Made by a program: the position numbers and the translations under genes. Below, piece after piece: positions 46,034 through 55,663 of a stretch of DNA of 64,000 nt (its first letter is position 1; every line of letters starts with the position of its first letter). The notes under the pieces were generated by a model. It was given only the letters and a program-made list of their open reading frames with translations. It was not told where the DNA came from and did no database searches. Source of the stretch: Crateriforma spongiae (lineage in GTDB: Bacteria; Planctomycetota; Planctomycetia; Pirellulales; Pirellulaceae); contig NZ_JAAXMS010000006.1 of the NCBI RefSeq assembly GCF_012290005.1, forward strand, positions 124,001 through 188,000. Reading direction: 5' to 3'.

Positions 46034-47332
46034 ATGTTGTTTCGATTGTCTTTAGCGTGCTGGATGTTCGGCGCGTTGTTGTTGTGCTGGTCGGCTTCGC
46101 CCTGCATGGGGCAATCTCAAGCGTTTCCGCACAAGATGCCCAGCACGAAACCGGATATTCCGCTAAGCACCGCTTCGCAGCGGTTGTTCGAGTATCCGGC
46201 ACCGTTGCTGCAGGACAATCCGCTGTACACGCAATTCAAATACACGCCGCTGCAGGGCTTGGATTACCACGACGGCGATGGCACGGTGACACGTCGCGAT
46301 CCGTCGCGTCCGATCCTGGCCGATGGCAAGTACCACATCTGGTACACCAAGCGAGACACCGTCGTTCCGCCGATCGGTGCGGCCAACGCGGAACAGGCGA
46401 CCGATGAGATCCCGTCGACCGATTGGGACTTGTGCGAAATTTGGCACGCGACCAGCGTGGATGGTTTCACTTGGGAAGAACAAGCGGTCGCCGTGCCACG
46501 ACCTCCCAAACCACAACCGGGATGGCGTAGCGTGGCAACGCCGGACATCCTGGTTTGGAAAGGCCGGTATTACCTTTACTATCAAGCGTTCATTGAACCG
46601 AGCGGATTGAAAGGCGATTGGTGTGCGGTATCGGTGTCGCACGCGGATTCACCCGATGGGCCTTGGACGCATACCTATCAGAACGTTGTGCCGACCGGTC
46701 CCAAAGGAACGTGGGACCAAGACGCGGTGCACGATCCGATGCCGATTGTTTATCGCGGCAAGATTCACATCTATTACAAGGCGGCGTTCAATAAGTGGCC
46801 CGATGAACGAAAAAGGTATGCGGTGGGTCATGGCTTGGTCACGTCGGACGATCCGCTGGGACCGTTTCAGCGTTGTCCGCTGAATCCCGTGCTGCACTCC
46901 GGGCACGAAACGACTTACTTTCCGTTCAAAGACGGTGTGGCGGCGCTCAGCATCAAAGACGGCAACGAACGCAGCACGATGCAGTGGTCGCCGGACGGCA
47001 TCAACTTCGAAATCGCATCGGTCGTCGACATGCCGCCGGTCGCCTGTGCGCCGTTCACTCCCGACGCGTTCACTGACACCGATGACGGACGCGGCATCAC
47101 GTGGGGGCTGTGCCATTTCATTAACGCTGGCACGGCGGGCAAACGCCATTCGATCCTGGCCCGGTTCGATTGCGACCTCAGCCTGGACGTCGACGATCCA
47201 TGGATGCGTGGCAACAAGATTTGGTTCAAGCCGGAAGTCTATTTCAGCCAAGGGCTAAACAAGGCACAGCGACAACGGATCGAACAAGCCAACGCCGCAG
47301 CCGCCGCCTCATCAGCCCCGTCAACCGAATGA
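46034..47332 (+). CDS. Secreted GH117/GH43-like glycoside hydrolase
   Basis: This 432-aa protein has a signal peptide (1-26, ending near CMGQ) and a five-bladed-propeller look. Blocks are DGTVTRRDPSRPIL...YHIWYTKRD, CEIWHATSVDGFTWEEQ, TPDILVWKGRYYLYYQAF and SGHETTYFPFKDGVAAL. The RRDP with the Asp and the His in SGHE recall GH117 alpha-1,3-(3,6-anhydro)-L-galactosidases that act on agar or porphyran oligosaccharides. A broader GH43-type fold is the safer call. It is exported and fits a marine polysaccharide diet. A palindromic operator lies upstream. Confidence 0.75.
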   Translation: MLFRLSLACWMFGALLLCWSASPCMGQSQAFPHKMPSTKPDIPLSTASQRLFEYPAPLLQDNPLYTQFKYTPLQGLDYHDGDGTVTRRDPSRPILADGKYHIWYTKRDTVVPPIGAANAEQATDEIPSTDWDLCEIWHATSVDGFTWEEQAVAVPRPPKPQPGWRSVATPDILVWKGRYYLYYQAFIEPSGLKGDWCAVSVSHADSPDGPWTHTYQNVVPTGPKGTWDQDAVHDPMPIVYRGKIHIYYKAAFNKWPDERKRYAVGHGLVTSDDPLGPFQRCPLNPVLHSGHETTYFPFKDGVAALSIKDGNERSTMQWSPDGINFEIASVVDMPPVACAPFTPDAFTDTDDGRGITWGLCHFINAGTAGKRHSILARFDCDLSLDVDDPWMRGNKIWFKPEVYFSQGLNKAQRQRIEQANAAAAASSAPSTE

Positions 47333-47345
47333 CGTGTGTGTGGTC

Positions 47346-48980
47346 CTACTTGCCGGTCATGAAGCGGGTGATCAGGCGTGCGACCGCGTCGTCGGGTTGG
47401 CCCATTTGGTTGGCGATCGTGGAATGGTTGCGTCCGGGCACTTCGACGAAGCGGATGTGAGCGTGGCCGGCGGCTTTCATCGCGGCCACGAAGTAGCGAT
47501 TCTCCGCCGATCGAGCGGGCAAGTCGTCGTCGCCGACGATGCACAAAAACGGCGGTGCTGAATCGTCGACGTGATAGGCCGGCGCGGCGGCGTCGATCAC
47601 CGGACGTGAACGGTCGATCCCGCGTTCGGCCCTGACGGTCGAATGCGTGATCATCTGGCCGGACACCGGAACCACGCCCGCCAACAAATCGGTGCTGCAG
47701 CCATGTTTGGCCAACGCATCGGGGTGGACGCCGACCATCGCGGCCAGGTACCCGCCGGCGGAATGACCGGACACGTACACCTTGGATGGCTCGCCAACAT
47801 ACTCGCGGACTCGGCCGATGACGTGGGTCACCGCGGCGGCGGCATCGTCCAGATAGACCGGATAATGGACCTTGGGTGACAGCCGATAGTTGACCGACAC
47901 CACGGCGAAGCCGTCACGGCAAAATCGTCGCGCCAAGTTCACGGCAATATCGCCGGCTTTGTCGCCGCTGCGGATCGAACCACCGTGGAACCAGACCAGC
48001 GTTGCGGTCGCCGCAGTATCGGTCGGCAGGTACCAGTCCAACTTGCATCGACGGCGCGCGTATGGATCGGTCGCATCGGGACGATACGATTCGTCTTGGA
48101 TCAAACGGATCGAATCAAGCTCCGGTGCAACCACTTGTGGTTCCGCGAGGTGCGTGTCAAGCATCATCACGATGTCGCGATGAAACTTGGTTGACATCTG
48201 TCCCAGGTTATGTCCGGTCTGGGGAAGGATCGTCAGTGAGTGATCCACGTCCAGTGTGGTGAGGGCTTCTGCAAAGGCTTCATTGCCCGGCCTTAAAAAG
48301 TCTGTTTCGCCGACGGCCATCCAGATACCAACGCGGTCGCGGATTTCGTCGATGTTGCGACGCAGATTCGCCGCCGCCGAATCGTTGGCGTCTTCGCCTG
48401 GCATCCCCAAAGCCGCGCTCATCGTCGCCGCCGCACAAAACAGGTTCGGATATTTCATGGCAAACCGCAGGGACCCGCCGCCGCCCATGGACCAGCCGCA
48501 CAGCGCGCGACCGTCACGGTTGGCGATCGTGCGAAAGGTTGTATCGATGTGAGGGATCAATTCTTGGATGATCCACGATTCGGTCATGACGGTGCCGTCG
48601 TCCCAGTCGCGATAGCCGCTGCGCTGGCCACCGTTGGGGAAAACATAGATCACGGGCTGGATGGCTTTGTCGGCAATCGCCTGTTTGACTGCCCATGCGA
48701 ATTCACGGGACGACGATTCGCTGCCGCCGGCTCCGTGCAGGTAATACACGACCGGATAACGTTGGTTCGACGTTTCATAACCCGGCGGCAGGTAGACGCT
48801 GAACCCGATGTCGCGCCCCGATGCTTCGCTGTAAAGCGTGTGGTGCTGGCAGTCGTCGGCGATGTTGGTATCGACCCATTTCCACTGGGACGGGGGCGTG
48901 CGCTGGGCAAGAGATACTTGGGTCGCCAATGCACACAACATGACAACGGGCAAGCACAATATTTGGAGGTGGCATCGCAT
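47346..48980 (-). CDS. Tandem-domain secreted esterase
   Basis: The 544-aa protein starts at ATG 48980 with a signal peptide (LQILCLPVVMLCALATQVSLAQ). It contains two complete alpha/beta-hydrolase units. The N-terminal esterase-D/feruloyl-esterase type (about 30-285) has nucleophile Ser in CGWSMGGG. The C-terminal carboxylesterase type (about 310-540) has LVWFHGGS oxyanion motif, Ser in SGHSAGG and His in GRNHSTI. The pair probably removes acyl groups such as acetate or ferulate from plant or algal polysaccharides. It is convergent with the GH117-like gene, 13 bases apart. Such double esterases occur in polysaccharide loci. Confidence 0.88.
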   Translation of the reverse strand: MRCHLQILCLPVVMLCALATQVSLAQRTPPSQWKWVDTNIADDCQHHTLYSEASGRDIGFSVYLPPGYETSNQRYPVVYYLHGAGGSESSSREFAWAVKQAIADKAIQPVIYVFPNGGQRSGYRDWDDGTVMTESWIIQELIPHIDTTFRTIANRDGRALCGWSMGGGGSLRFAMKYPNLFCAAATMSAALGMPGEDANDSAAANLRRNIDEIRDRVGIWMAVGETDFLRPGNEAFAEALTTLDVDHSLTILPQTGHNLGQMSTKFHRDIVMMLDTHLAEPQVVAPELDSIRLIQDESYRPDATDPYARRRCKLDWYLPTDTAATATLVWFHGGSIRSGDKAGDIAVNLARRFCRDGFAVVSVNYRLSPKVHYPVYLDDAAAAVTHVIGRVREYVGEPSKVYVSGHSAGGYLAAMVGVHPDALAKHGCSTDLLAGVVPVSGQMITHSTVRAERGIDRSRPVIDAAAPAYHVDDSAPPFLCIVGDDDLPARSAENRYFVAAMKAAGHAHIRFVEVPGRNHSTIANQMGQPDDAVARLITRFMTGK

Positions 48981-49125
48981 AGGTGGACTGTTCCCAGCAC
49001 GAGTGGAAAAACGTGGATGGGGCACCGAGATGTCCATCATTGGGACGCCCACGATCCGATGGGCACAGTTTATCCGACCGCCGGACGTGTCATGGGCAAT
49101 TGCGGGGGAAGCGTTTTGACGATGG

Positions 49126-49548
49126 CTACTGGGGCGATTCGCACAGTGGCACAATCGGACTGGTTGATTCCAACAGCGCCGCGATCGTCACGCGGCTGAA
49201 CGCGGCCTCCGTTTCCGCGTATGCCTTGTCCAGTTCCGCATGTAACGGACACAACTCATGGTGCGTGGCCAGTCCCAGCGGACAACGACGGATTCGTTCG
49301 ATCGGGTCGACGATGTTGATGACGTCCAGAATCGTCAATTGATCGGTCGGCCGAGTCAATTCGTAACCGCCACCAGGACCGGGCCGCGACCGGACCAAAT
49401 CGTGAGCCACTAAGTCTTGCAGCACGCGGGTCAGATAACGCCGTGGCACCTTGGTCTGTTTCGCCAAGTTGTCTGCCGAAACTGGTGCCCCGCATCCGGC
49501 CATGCTGGCCACGGCACGCAAAGCGTATTCGGCAGTCTTGGAAATCAT
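49126..49548 (-). CDS. Rrf2-family transcriptional regulator
   Basis: The 140-aa protein starts at ATG 49548; the upstream frame is unconserved. A winged helix ([42 protein letters not shown]) is followed by a Cys-bearing loop ([17 protein letters not shown]). The two Cys and nearby His could hold an Fe-S cluster as in NsrR or RsrR, making it a redox or NO sensor, though the third Cys is absent. Targets are unknown; it is the upstream neighbour on the same strand of the double esterase, 145 bases away. Confidence 0.9.
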   Translation of the reverse strand: MISKTAEYALRAVASMAGCGAPVSADNLAKQTKVPRRYLTRVLQDLVAHDLVRSRPGPGGGYELTRPTDQLTILDVINIVDPIERIRRCPLGLATHHELCPLHAELDKAYAETEAAFSRVTIAALLESTSPIVPLCESPQ

Positions 49549-49931
49549 GATGGGCCGGCAATGCCGATGACGTTGGGGAAGTTCAGCGGATTCGTTTGTT
49601 TCCGCAGAATAGCTTTTCGACGCGGAATCATCCACACGCAGGAGAATCGGTGGCATCCTTCTGGCTACATGTCCATTTGTCACCGATCACCCACTGCGTG
49701 TGGGGCGGAAACACGGGCTGTTCGCCCCGTCTTGGCGTGCAACATCAACGGGTTGAACTTGGATCCCGTTGTGTCCGGACGGCTCGTGTTGCGGTGAAAC
49801 AGGAATGTCAAGAATTCGTCCGATTGTCGGTGTGACACCAGTCGGTTGAATCGTCCTATCGGTGCCAAGCGGAGATCCGTTTGTTTCGGATCGCTGTTTG
49901 GAGCTTTCCCCCCGTGAAGGATTTCGAATTC
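49549..49931. other. Divergent intergenic region before metalloprotease gene
   Basis: The 383 bases lie between Rrf2 and the metalloprotease gene. Short frames have no recognisable motif. A GAAGGA near 49916-49921 is a likely ribosome-binding site for the protease gene. I see no other structure. Confidence 0.4.
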
Positions 49932-51443
49932 ATGTTGACAGGTCAGTCACGATTGACACGCAAGTCACGAATGAAACAGAAGACACGACGCCGACGTCTG
50001 ATGGCCGAATCGCTGGAGTCTCGGCGATTACTGGCGGCCAGCATGGGATGGGATGGCCCCGGCCAGGGGGCAGCCGATCTGAGTTACTACATCGAGGGCA
50101 CGGCACCGGGGTTGTCTTCGGAAGAAACGATCCAGGCATTGGAGACGGCGTTCGACGCCTGGGCTTCAGTCGCCGATATCACGTTCACGCCGACATCCAC
50201 CGCGGGCCTTCGCGATTCGATTGATATCTCATTTGCTGCGATCGATGGATCCGGCGGCACGCTGGCTCAAGCCTACTTCCCGGATGACGTGAATCCACCA
50301 CGCATTGCGGGCGACATTCAGTTCGACATCGCGGAGAACTGGGAAGTCGGAAATGAGCAAGGCAATGCCGCCTTCGATCTGGTCTGGGTCGCGGTCCATG
50401 AGATCGGACATTCGTTGGGACTGGAGCACTCGGATGATTTCGGCGCCGTGCTGTCCGAATCCGTTTCACCGGCTCAAGCGTTCACGGAACTGGGCGATTC
50501 GGACACCAACGAGATCTTGGAGCTGTATGCTCCGGCAGTGACCGAAACGCCGTCCGAAGATGACGTCACCGATCCCGATGTCGATGAAGACCCCGATGTC
50601 ATCATCGACGATGGCGGTTTGATCGATCCGACGGACTCGGCCGATGACGGAACGGACGATGAGTCGGACGGGGATTCGGGAACCGACGACACGCCGACAA
50701 ACGACGGCGAAGAGCAAGCTGACGGCGACGAAACCGATGGTGATGAAACCGATGGTGATGAAACCGATGGTGATGAGACCGATGGTGATGAGACCGATGG
50801 TGATGAGACTGACGGCGACGAAACCGACGGCACGGATCAAAGCGACACGCCGGACGACGGCAACACGGATGCGGGCGATGACATGGCAGATGACGACGAC
50901 ACGGACGCGGGCGATGTTCCCCCGACGCTAAGCGACGCGGCGATCAACCGTTTGACACGTATCAACACCGACACGCTGTTTGAAACTTATGACACCGACG
51001 GTGATGGTTTCTTGGCGGAAAGCGAAGTTCCCACGCGGTTGTGGACGCATCTGTTTGACGCACAGGCCGACACCGATGGCGACACGGTTCTATCGAGCGA
51101 AGAGATCAGCAGCTTGGTTGCGATGCTTCGCCAAAACCGCTTTGATACTCTGGACAGCGATGGCGACGGTACGCTGACCGAAGACGAATTGAGCCGCCGA
51201 CAGTGGCGTCGATTGTCGGCCGCGGATGCCGATCTGGATGCCACGATCAGCTTTGACGAATTCGATCAATGGATGGATGATCGTGGATCCGAAGCGGGCG
51301 CGAAGTCTGAAAGATTCGGGTTCGGTTCCATGTTCACGCGAATGATTCTGGACACGATGTTGAACATGTTCCGTCAAGTTTTGTCGTTCGCGCTGCATCC
51401 ATCCGGATTCAGGACCGGTTTCAGTTCGTTCTTTCGGATTTGA
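49932..51443 (+). CDS. Exported matrixin-type metalloprotease with Asp/Glu-rich linker and EF-hands
   Basis: The 503-aa protein starts at ATG 49932 (a TTG 51 bases upstream is also in frame). The N-terminus has a basic segment then LESRRLLAAS, the planctomycete export-linked motif. A matrixin zinc-protease domain follows, with HEIGHSLGLEH near residue 157. After it comes a low-complexity acidic stretch with seven DGDET repeats, then four EF-hand-like loops (DTDGDGFLAESE, DTDGDTVLSSEE, DSDGDGTLTEDE, DADLDATISFDE). The C-terminus is hydrophobic. Secreted or cell-surface, calcium-dependent protease; substrate unknown. It overlaps the convergent GH51 gene by 23 bases. Confidence 0.85.
   Translation: MLTGQSRLTRKSRMKQKTRRRRLMAESLESRRLLAASMGWDGPGQGAADLSYYIEGTAPGLSSEETIQALETAFDAWASVADITFTPTSTAGLRDSIDISFAAIDGSGGTLAQAYFPDDVNPPRIAGDIQFDIAENWEVGNEQGNAAFDLVWVAVHEIGHSLGLEHSDDFGAVLSESVSPAQAFTELGDSDTNEILELYAPAVTETPSEDDVTDPDVDEDPDVIIDDGGLIDPTDSADDGTDDESDGDSGTDDTPTNDGEEQADGDETDGDETDGDETDGDETDGDETDGDETDGDETDGTDQSDTPDDGNTDAGDDMADDDDTDAGDVPPTLSDAAINRLTRINTDTLFETYDTDGDGFLAESEVPTRLWTHLFDAQADTDGDTVLSSEEISSLVAMLRQNRFDTLDSDGDGTLTEDELSRRQWRRLSAADADLDATISFDEFDQWMDDRGSEAGAKSERFGFGSMFTRMILDTMLNMFRQVLSFALHPSGFRTGFSSFFRI
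50721..50825 (+). repeat. Seven 15-bp in-frame repeats encoding DGDET
   Basis: The unit GATGGTGATGAAACC occurs seven times in a row, with a few synonymous changes, inside the metalloprotease gene. It encodes an acidic linker between the protease and the EF-hand part. Copy number may vary between strains by slippage. Confidence 0.93.
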
Positions 51444-53922
51444 TCCGGATCGCCTGGACGGCGTATGGCGGGATGGTGTGTTGAAACTCCGTCCCTGCCG
51501 CGATCTTTGACGCCACCGGCTTCACCGTCTCGGGCGACTCGAACGTATTGACGGCGTCTTTGGTGCCCGCCAGGGTGACCATCGATGCCGTTGATGCCAT
51601 GGCTTGAACACCGCTGATTTCGATCTGGGCATCGACTTCAGCGGCCGTCGGATTGACCAGCTTCAGGATGATCTCGCCACCGTCGCGGTCGTACGTCGAC
51701 GAAATGGAAACGTCCAGCGATCCAAGTTGAATCTGTTGCTTCAGGTCGCCGTTGATGAAACAGCGTAGGGTGTCGCCATTCATTTCGATCTTCAAGTCGT
51801 ACCATTGGTCGGATTCGATGCCTCCGTCGACTTCGGCGATCGTGCTGCTTTGGTCACCGTCAAACGATTCAATGCCATGTTTTTGATTGTTCCAACCGCC
51901 GACGTTCCACCAGTAGCCGCCGTTGCCATTGGCGTCAGAAGCGAATCGAAGCAGGAATCCTTCTTTGCCGCCCGTTTTCCTGACACGCGCGGTGAAGACG
52001 ATTTTTTCTCCGGAGAAGCTCTCGTGACTAATCGCCAACGCGGGAGTCGCTTGCAGGTCGGTTTGCCTGAGTCGACCGCCGGTGTAATCGAATTCTCCCG
52101 AACTTGATTTCCAATCCGCCAAGTCAAGCGGTCGGCCGTTGACCGCCGCTTCGGCCAATTCGATCGTCGTGTTCCATGTGCCGATTCCGACGTGACCGTC
52201 AAACAAGGGTTCCGGCGACTTGGCGACCACATCGATGCTGTTCGCAAGGTAGACATCGCCCTTGTTACGGCTGAACAACTGTTGGACGTAGTAGTTGGTC
52301 GTCCGCACGACGTTTCGATCGTCAAAATAGATCATGTCGGGACGCCATTGCATGTGTCCTTTGCGGCCGAACAGCGGCGCGTAACAGGTCATGTCAACCA
52401 GGTCGGCGTTGCGTTCGATGCCCGTCAAGAACGCGGCTTCGGACAACGCGCAATACAGCGTGTTCTTGCGATCGGTATCGTGCGCGGCGTATTCACCGAC
52501 AAAGATCAGCGGTTTATCGCGGTCAAATGAATCGAACCGATTCACGTTGTCAAAGAACCAGCGTGGGCTCATGTAGTAATGTTCGTCGGAACTGTAGACT
52601 TTTTCTTTCGTCATCAAGTCGTAGATCGGAATGCCCGTGCCCAGTCCTGACGTGCCGATGATTTTGATCTCGGGATACGCCTTTCTTATTGCTTCGGCAA
52701 AGACCGGGAATCTTTGCCGCATGTCCGGCGTGTCGTGTTCTTCGTTGCCCAGGCAAACGAATTCCAAGCCGAACGTTTCGGGATGGCCCATTTCGGCACG
52801 CACCGATCCCCAAGTGCTATCGACCGGTCCATTGGCAAATTCAATCAGGTCCAACGCGTCCTGAACGTGAGGCCCCAATTCATCCATCGGTACAAACTCC
52901 GTGCACCGAAAACCACAGCCAACGCCGATGGGAACCACCGGCAACGGTGCCATGTCCAAGTCTTCGCACAGCTGGAAGTATTCAAAGTAGCCCAGGCCAT
53001 ACGTCTGGTGGTAACCCCAGAGGTTCCAGTTGGGTTTACGTTGTGCGACGTCACCCACACTGTCTTTCCAGCGGTACTGATTGTCCAAGCCCCAACCGTG
53101 AGTGATGCAGCCTCCGGGGAAACGCAAAAATTGGGGGTTCAAGTCACGCAATGCTTCGACCAAGTCTTTGCGCAGCCCATTCTTGCGACCGTTGAAGGTT
53201 TGCTGGGGGAACAGCGACACCATGTCCAGGTCAAGCGTGCTCGGGCCTTTGGTCGTGATCTGCAGTCGTGCGTCGTCTCGCGTTTCATTGGCGGTCAGCA
53301 CGCCGTCCAGCTTTTGCCACGTGCTGCCCGGTTTGGGCAGTTCCACCTCTCCACATACATCGCCTTCGGGTGAAAGCAGACGTACGGTAAAAGGGGTGTC
53401 ACCCCGCCAGTCGTCAACGCGAGCGTACAACGACACGTCGTACTTGGCGGACTGGTCGATCCGTATGCCGTCAAAGCCCAGGTTTTGAATTCCAAAAGTG
53501 CCCGGCTGGTCCGCAGTCACGCTGACATAATGCGTGTTGTTGGAATTCAGCGGCGATTCGTCTTGGACTTGCAGGGTCGCATCAACGAAGCGCTCGTGAT
53601 TCTTGGGCGACGATGCGATTTGCCAAGCGTAAAGCGGATGAAATTCGGTACGTGGATGCGTGTCCTTCAGCGAAAAATATTCAAAAGACCGGTTTTGAAT
53701 CAGCTCCGCGTAAAGCCCGCCGTCCGCGGCGTCATTGATGTCTTCGAAAAACAGACCATAAAGATGCGGACTGATTTCCACGGTGGGTTGGTCGGCATGA
53801 ATGCGTACCTTGATCCGTGTTTGTGCCGATGCGATTCCAGCGATGCAACAGAGGATGCCTAGGAAGGCAACCATTCGGTTGCCGTGACGATGGAACGATC
53901 GAATCTTGGGAAGACAAAACAT
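51421..53922 (-). CDS. GH51-type alpha-L-arabinofuranosidase
   Basis: The 833-aa exported enzyme has a signal peptide (about 1-33, ending near IASAQ). A carbohydrate-binding-type beta domain (about 120-240) precedes the TIM barrel; the acid/base Glu lies in VCLGNEEHD near 395 and the nucleophile Glu in FVGEYAAHD near 480. A C-terminal LamG-like insert (about 600-740) and beta domain follow. It should release arabinofuranose from arabinoxylan or arabinan. The length with an extra insert is larger than classical GH51. It overlaps the convergent metalloprotease gene by 23 bases. Xylose isomerase, GH117-like and esterase genes nearby point to hemicellulose use. Confidence 0.9.
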   Translation of the reverse strand: MFCLPKIRSFHRHGNRMVAFLGILCCIAGIASAQTRIKVRIHADQPTVEISPHLYGLFFEDINDAADGGLYAELIQNRSFEYFSLKDTHPRTEFHPLYAWQIASSPKNHERFVDATLQVQDESPLNSNNTHYVSVTADQPGTFGIQNLGFDGIRIDQSAKYDVSLYARVDDWRGDTPFTVRLLSPEGDVCGEVELPKPGSTWQKLDGVLTANETRDDARLQITTKGPSTLDLDMVSLFPQQTFNGRKNGLRKDLVEALRDLNPQFLRFPGGCITHGWGLDNQYRWKDSVGDVAQRKPNWNLWGYHQTYGLGYFEYFQLCEDLDMAPLPVVPIGVGCGFRCTEFVPMDELGPHVQDALDLIEFANGPVDSTWGSVRAEMGHPETFGLEFVCLGNEEHDTPDMRQRFPVFAEAIRKAYPEIKIIGTSGLGTGIPIYDLMTKEKVYSSDEHYYMSPRWFFDNVNRFDSFDRDKPLIFVGEYAAHDTDRKNTLYCALSEAAFLTGIERNADLVDMTCYAPLFGRKGHMQWRPDMIYFDDRNVVRTTNYYVQQLFSRNKGDVYLANSIDVVAKSPEPLFDGHVGIGTWNTTIELAEAAVNGRPLDLADWKSSSGEFDYTGGRLRQTDLQATPALAISHESFSGEKIVFTARVRKTGGKEGFLLRFASDANGNGGYWWNVGGWNNQKHGIESFDGDQSSTIAEVDGGIESDQWYDLKIEMNGDTLRCFINGDLKQQIQLGSLDVSISSTYDRDGGEIILKLVNPTAAEVDAQIEISGVQAMASTASMVTLAGTKDAVNTFESPETVKPVASKIAAGTEFQHTIPPYAVQAIRIKSERTN

Positions 53923-54139
53923 GACGCATCGACAACGTGAGTGGTGAGATCAACCTTGTGTGTCATCACGCTAGCACAGGCGGCATTGAACATTTGCGCA
54001 AAACAGTGTTGAAATTGCGCTCGCTTTCCTCTCGATTGTGCGTCGAAAAGCCGCGTGGCTCTTTTGTGTGAAAAGGCTTGACACCGGAAGACAACGTGAT
54101 GCCTGTGTCGAATGATTTATCAGTATTGCTGAATATAAA

Positions 54140-55543
54140 ATGCCGTTGATCTATCTGCTGATCGTCGTTGTTGCTTTGTTGTTGGCGGTCGGCCGATACA
54201 AAGTGCATCCATTGATCGCGTTGCTGATGTCCGGTTTGACGCTGGGCTGTCTTTGCGGCGTCGGCGCGGCGGTGACGGTTGATCTGTTGATGCAAGGGTT
54301 CGCCGACACGCTGAAGTGGATCGCGGTGGTGATGGTGTTCGGTGCGATCATCGGCGAGATCACCAGCGAAACCGGCGGTGCACAGCGGATTGCGGCCGCA
54401 GCGGTTCGCATCGCCGGGCGCAAGCATGTGTGTTCCGCCATGGGCGTCACGGGGTACATCGTTTCGATTCCCGTGTTTGTGGATATCGCCTACATCATGA
54501 TGTGCACCGTGACGACGGCGGTGGCCCGGCGCAGTGGTCGATCGGTGTTGTCGGTGGGATTGTCGTTGGCGGCCGGTTTGACGGCGACGCATGCGCTGAT
54601 GCCGCCGACGCCGGGCCCGTTGGCGGTGGCCGGGATCCTGGATGCGTCGCTGGGCCGTGTGATCGTGATCAACGCGGTGGTGGCGTTTTGTGCGATGTCC
54701 GCGGGTGTTTGGTGGGCGGCGACGGTAGGGGGACGTGTCAGCCTGGCATCGGATCCGTCCAACGGTGACTCGCGTCGGGCGGATGGTACACCGGATCCAT
54801 CAAGTGGGACAAGGAACGATCAGCAAGATCATGTTCAGGACGTCAATGGGCAGGACGTCGATGCATCGATCCCATGGTCGGCTTTGCTGCCCATTGTCGT
54901 GCCATTGGTTTTGATATCGGTGCGATCGTTCTTGCCGGTGTTGGATGATGCATCCAGTGGTGCTTCCTTGTTGGCATGGTCGGTTGGGGCCTTTGAGGTT
55001 TTGGGGCTTCCCTTGGTGGCGCTGACGATCGGCGTCGCCCTGGCGATGTTGCAGTACGGCCGGGACTTTTCCATGGCCCGGTTGGCGGCGGCGACGGAGC
55101 GAGGCATCGAGAAATCAGCGGCGGTCATCATGATCACCGGGGCCGGTGGCGCGTTCGGTCATGTCATCAAGAATGCGGGGGTGACCGAATGGATCGCACA
55201 AGCGGCACCTATGTTGGGGACCCTAGGCTGGCTATTACCGTTTTTTCTGGCGGCGATTTTTACCACCGCCACAGGGTCGATCACCGTTTCGATGGTCACC
55301 ACCGCGGGCGTCGTGGCACCACTGGTGGCTTCGATCGGTGTGTCGCCGGAAATGGCGGCTGCGTTGATCGGCAGCGGTGCGTTTTGTGTTTTTCACGTCA
55401 ATTCAAGCTTCTTTTGGCTATTGAATCGTTTGCACGATGCGCCGCCCGCGGTGTTGCTGCGAACCTACACGGTCCAATCGCTGTGCATGGGGCTGGGGGG
55501 ACTGGCGGCCGTCGGGCTGATGCGTCTTTGCGGGCTGCGTTGA
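54140..55543 (+). CDS. GntP-family gluconate-type permease
   Basis: The 467-aa membrane protein has about 12-14 helices. Conserved blocks are a first helix at about 5-25, FADTLKWIAVVMVFGAIIGEITSETGGAQRIA, HALMPPTPGPLAVAG, and VIMITGAGGAFGHVIKNAG. The GPLAVAG and GAGGAFG motifs are typical of GntP/GntT H+ symporters for gluconate and other sugar acids. ATG 54140 is used. Divergent from the GH51 gene. Sugar-acid uptake from degraded glycans is inferred, but the exact substrate is open. Confidence 0.92.
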   Translation: MPLIYLLIVVVALLLAVGRYKVHPLIALLMSGLTLGCLCGVGAAVTVDLLMQGFADTLKWIAVVMVFGAIIGEITSETGGAQRIAAAAVRIAGRKHVCSAMGVTGYIVSIPVFVDIAYIMMCTVTTAVARRSGRSVLSVGLSLAAGLTATHALMPPTPGPLAVAGILDASLGRVIVINAVVAFCAMSAGVWWAATVGGRVSLASDPSNGDSRRADGTPDPSSGTRNDQQDHVQDVNGQDVDASIPWSALLPIVVPLVLISVRSFLPVLDDASSGASLLAWSVGAFEVLGLPLVALTIGVALAMLQYGRDFSMARLAAATERGIEKSAAVIMITGAGGAFGHVIKNAGVTEWIAQAAPMLGTLGWLLPFFLAAIFTTATGSITVSMVTTAGVVAPLVASIGVSPEMAAALIGSGAFCVFHVNSSFFWLLNRLHDAPPAVLLRTYTVQSLCMGLGGLAAVGLMRLCGLR

Positions 55544-55663
55544 ACAGCGGAATCGGCTGGCTAGACGCGACGACGTGGATCAAGCAAAGTAGCGGGGCGG
55601 ATCAGGCCGACTTGCCTGCGACGCCACTTCCCCGCCATCGTGCTACGACGAAGAATTGAATTG

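Noticed and set aside
50721-50825. CRISPR-like short tandem repeat
   Set aside because: Units are directly adjacent with no spacers and are in-frame coding repeats.
54046-54065. Attenuator-like hairpin AGCC-GCGT-GGCT followed by CTTTT upstream of the GntP gene
   Set aside because: The stem is only four base pairs and no leader peptide is visible.
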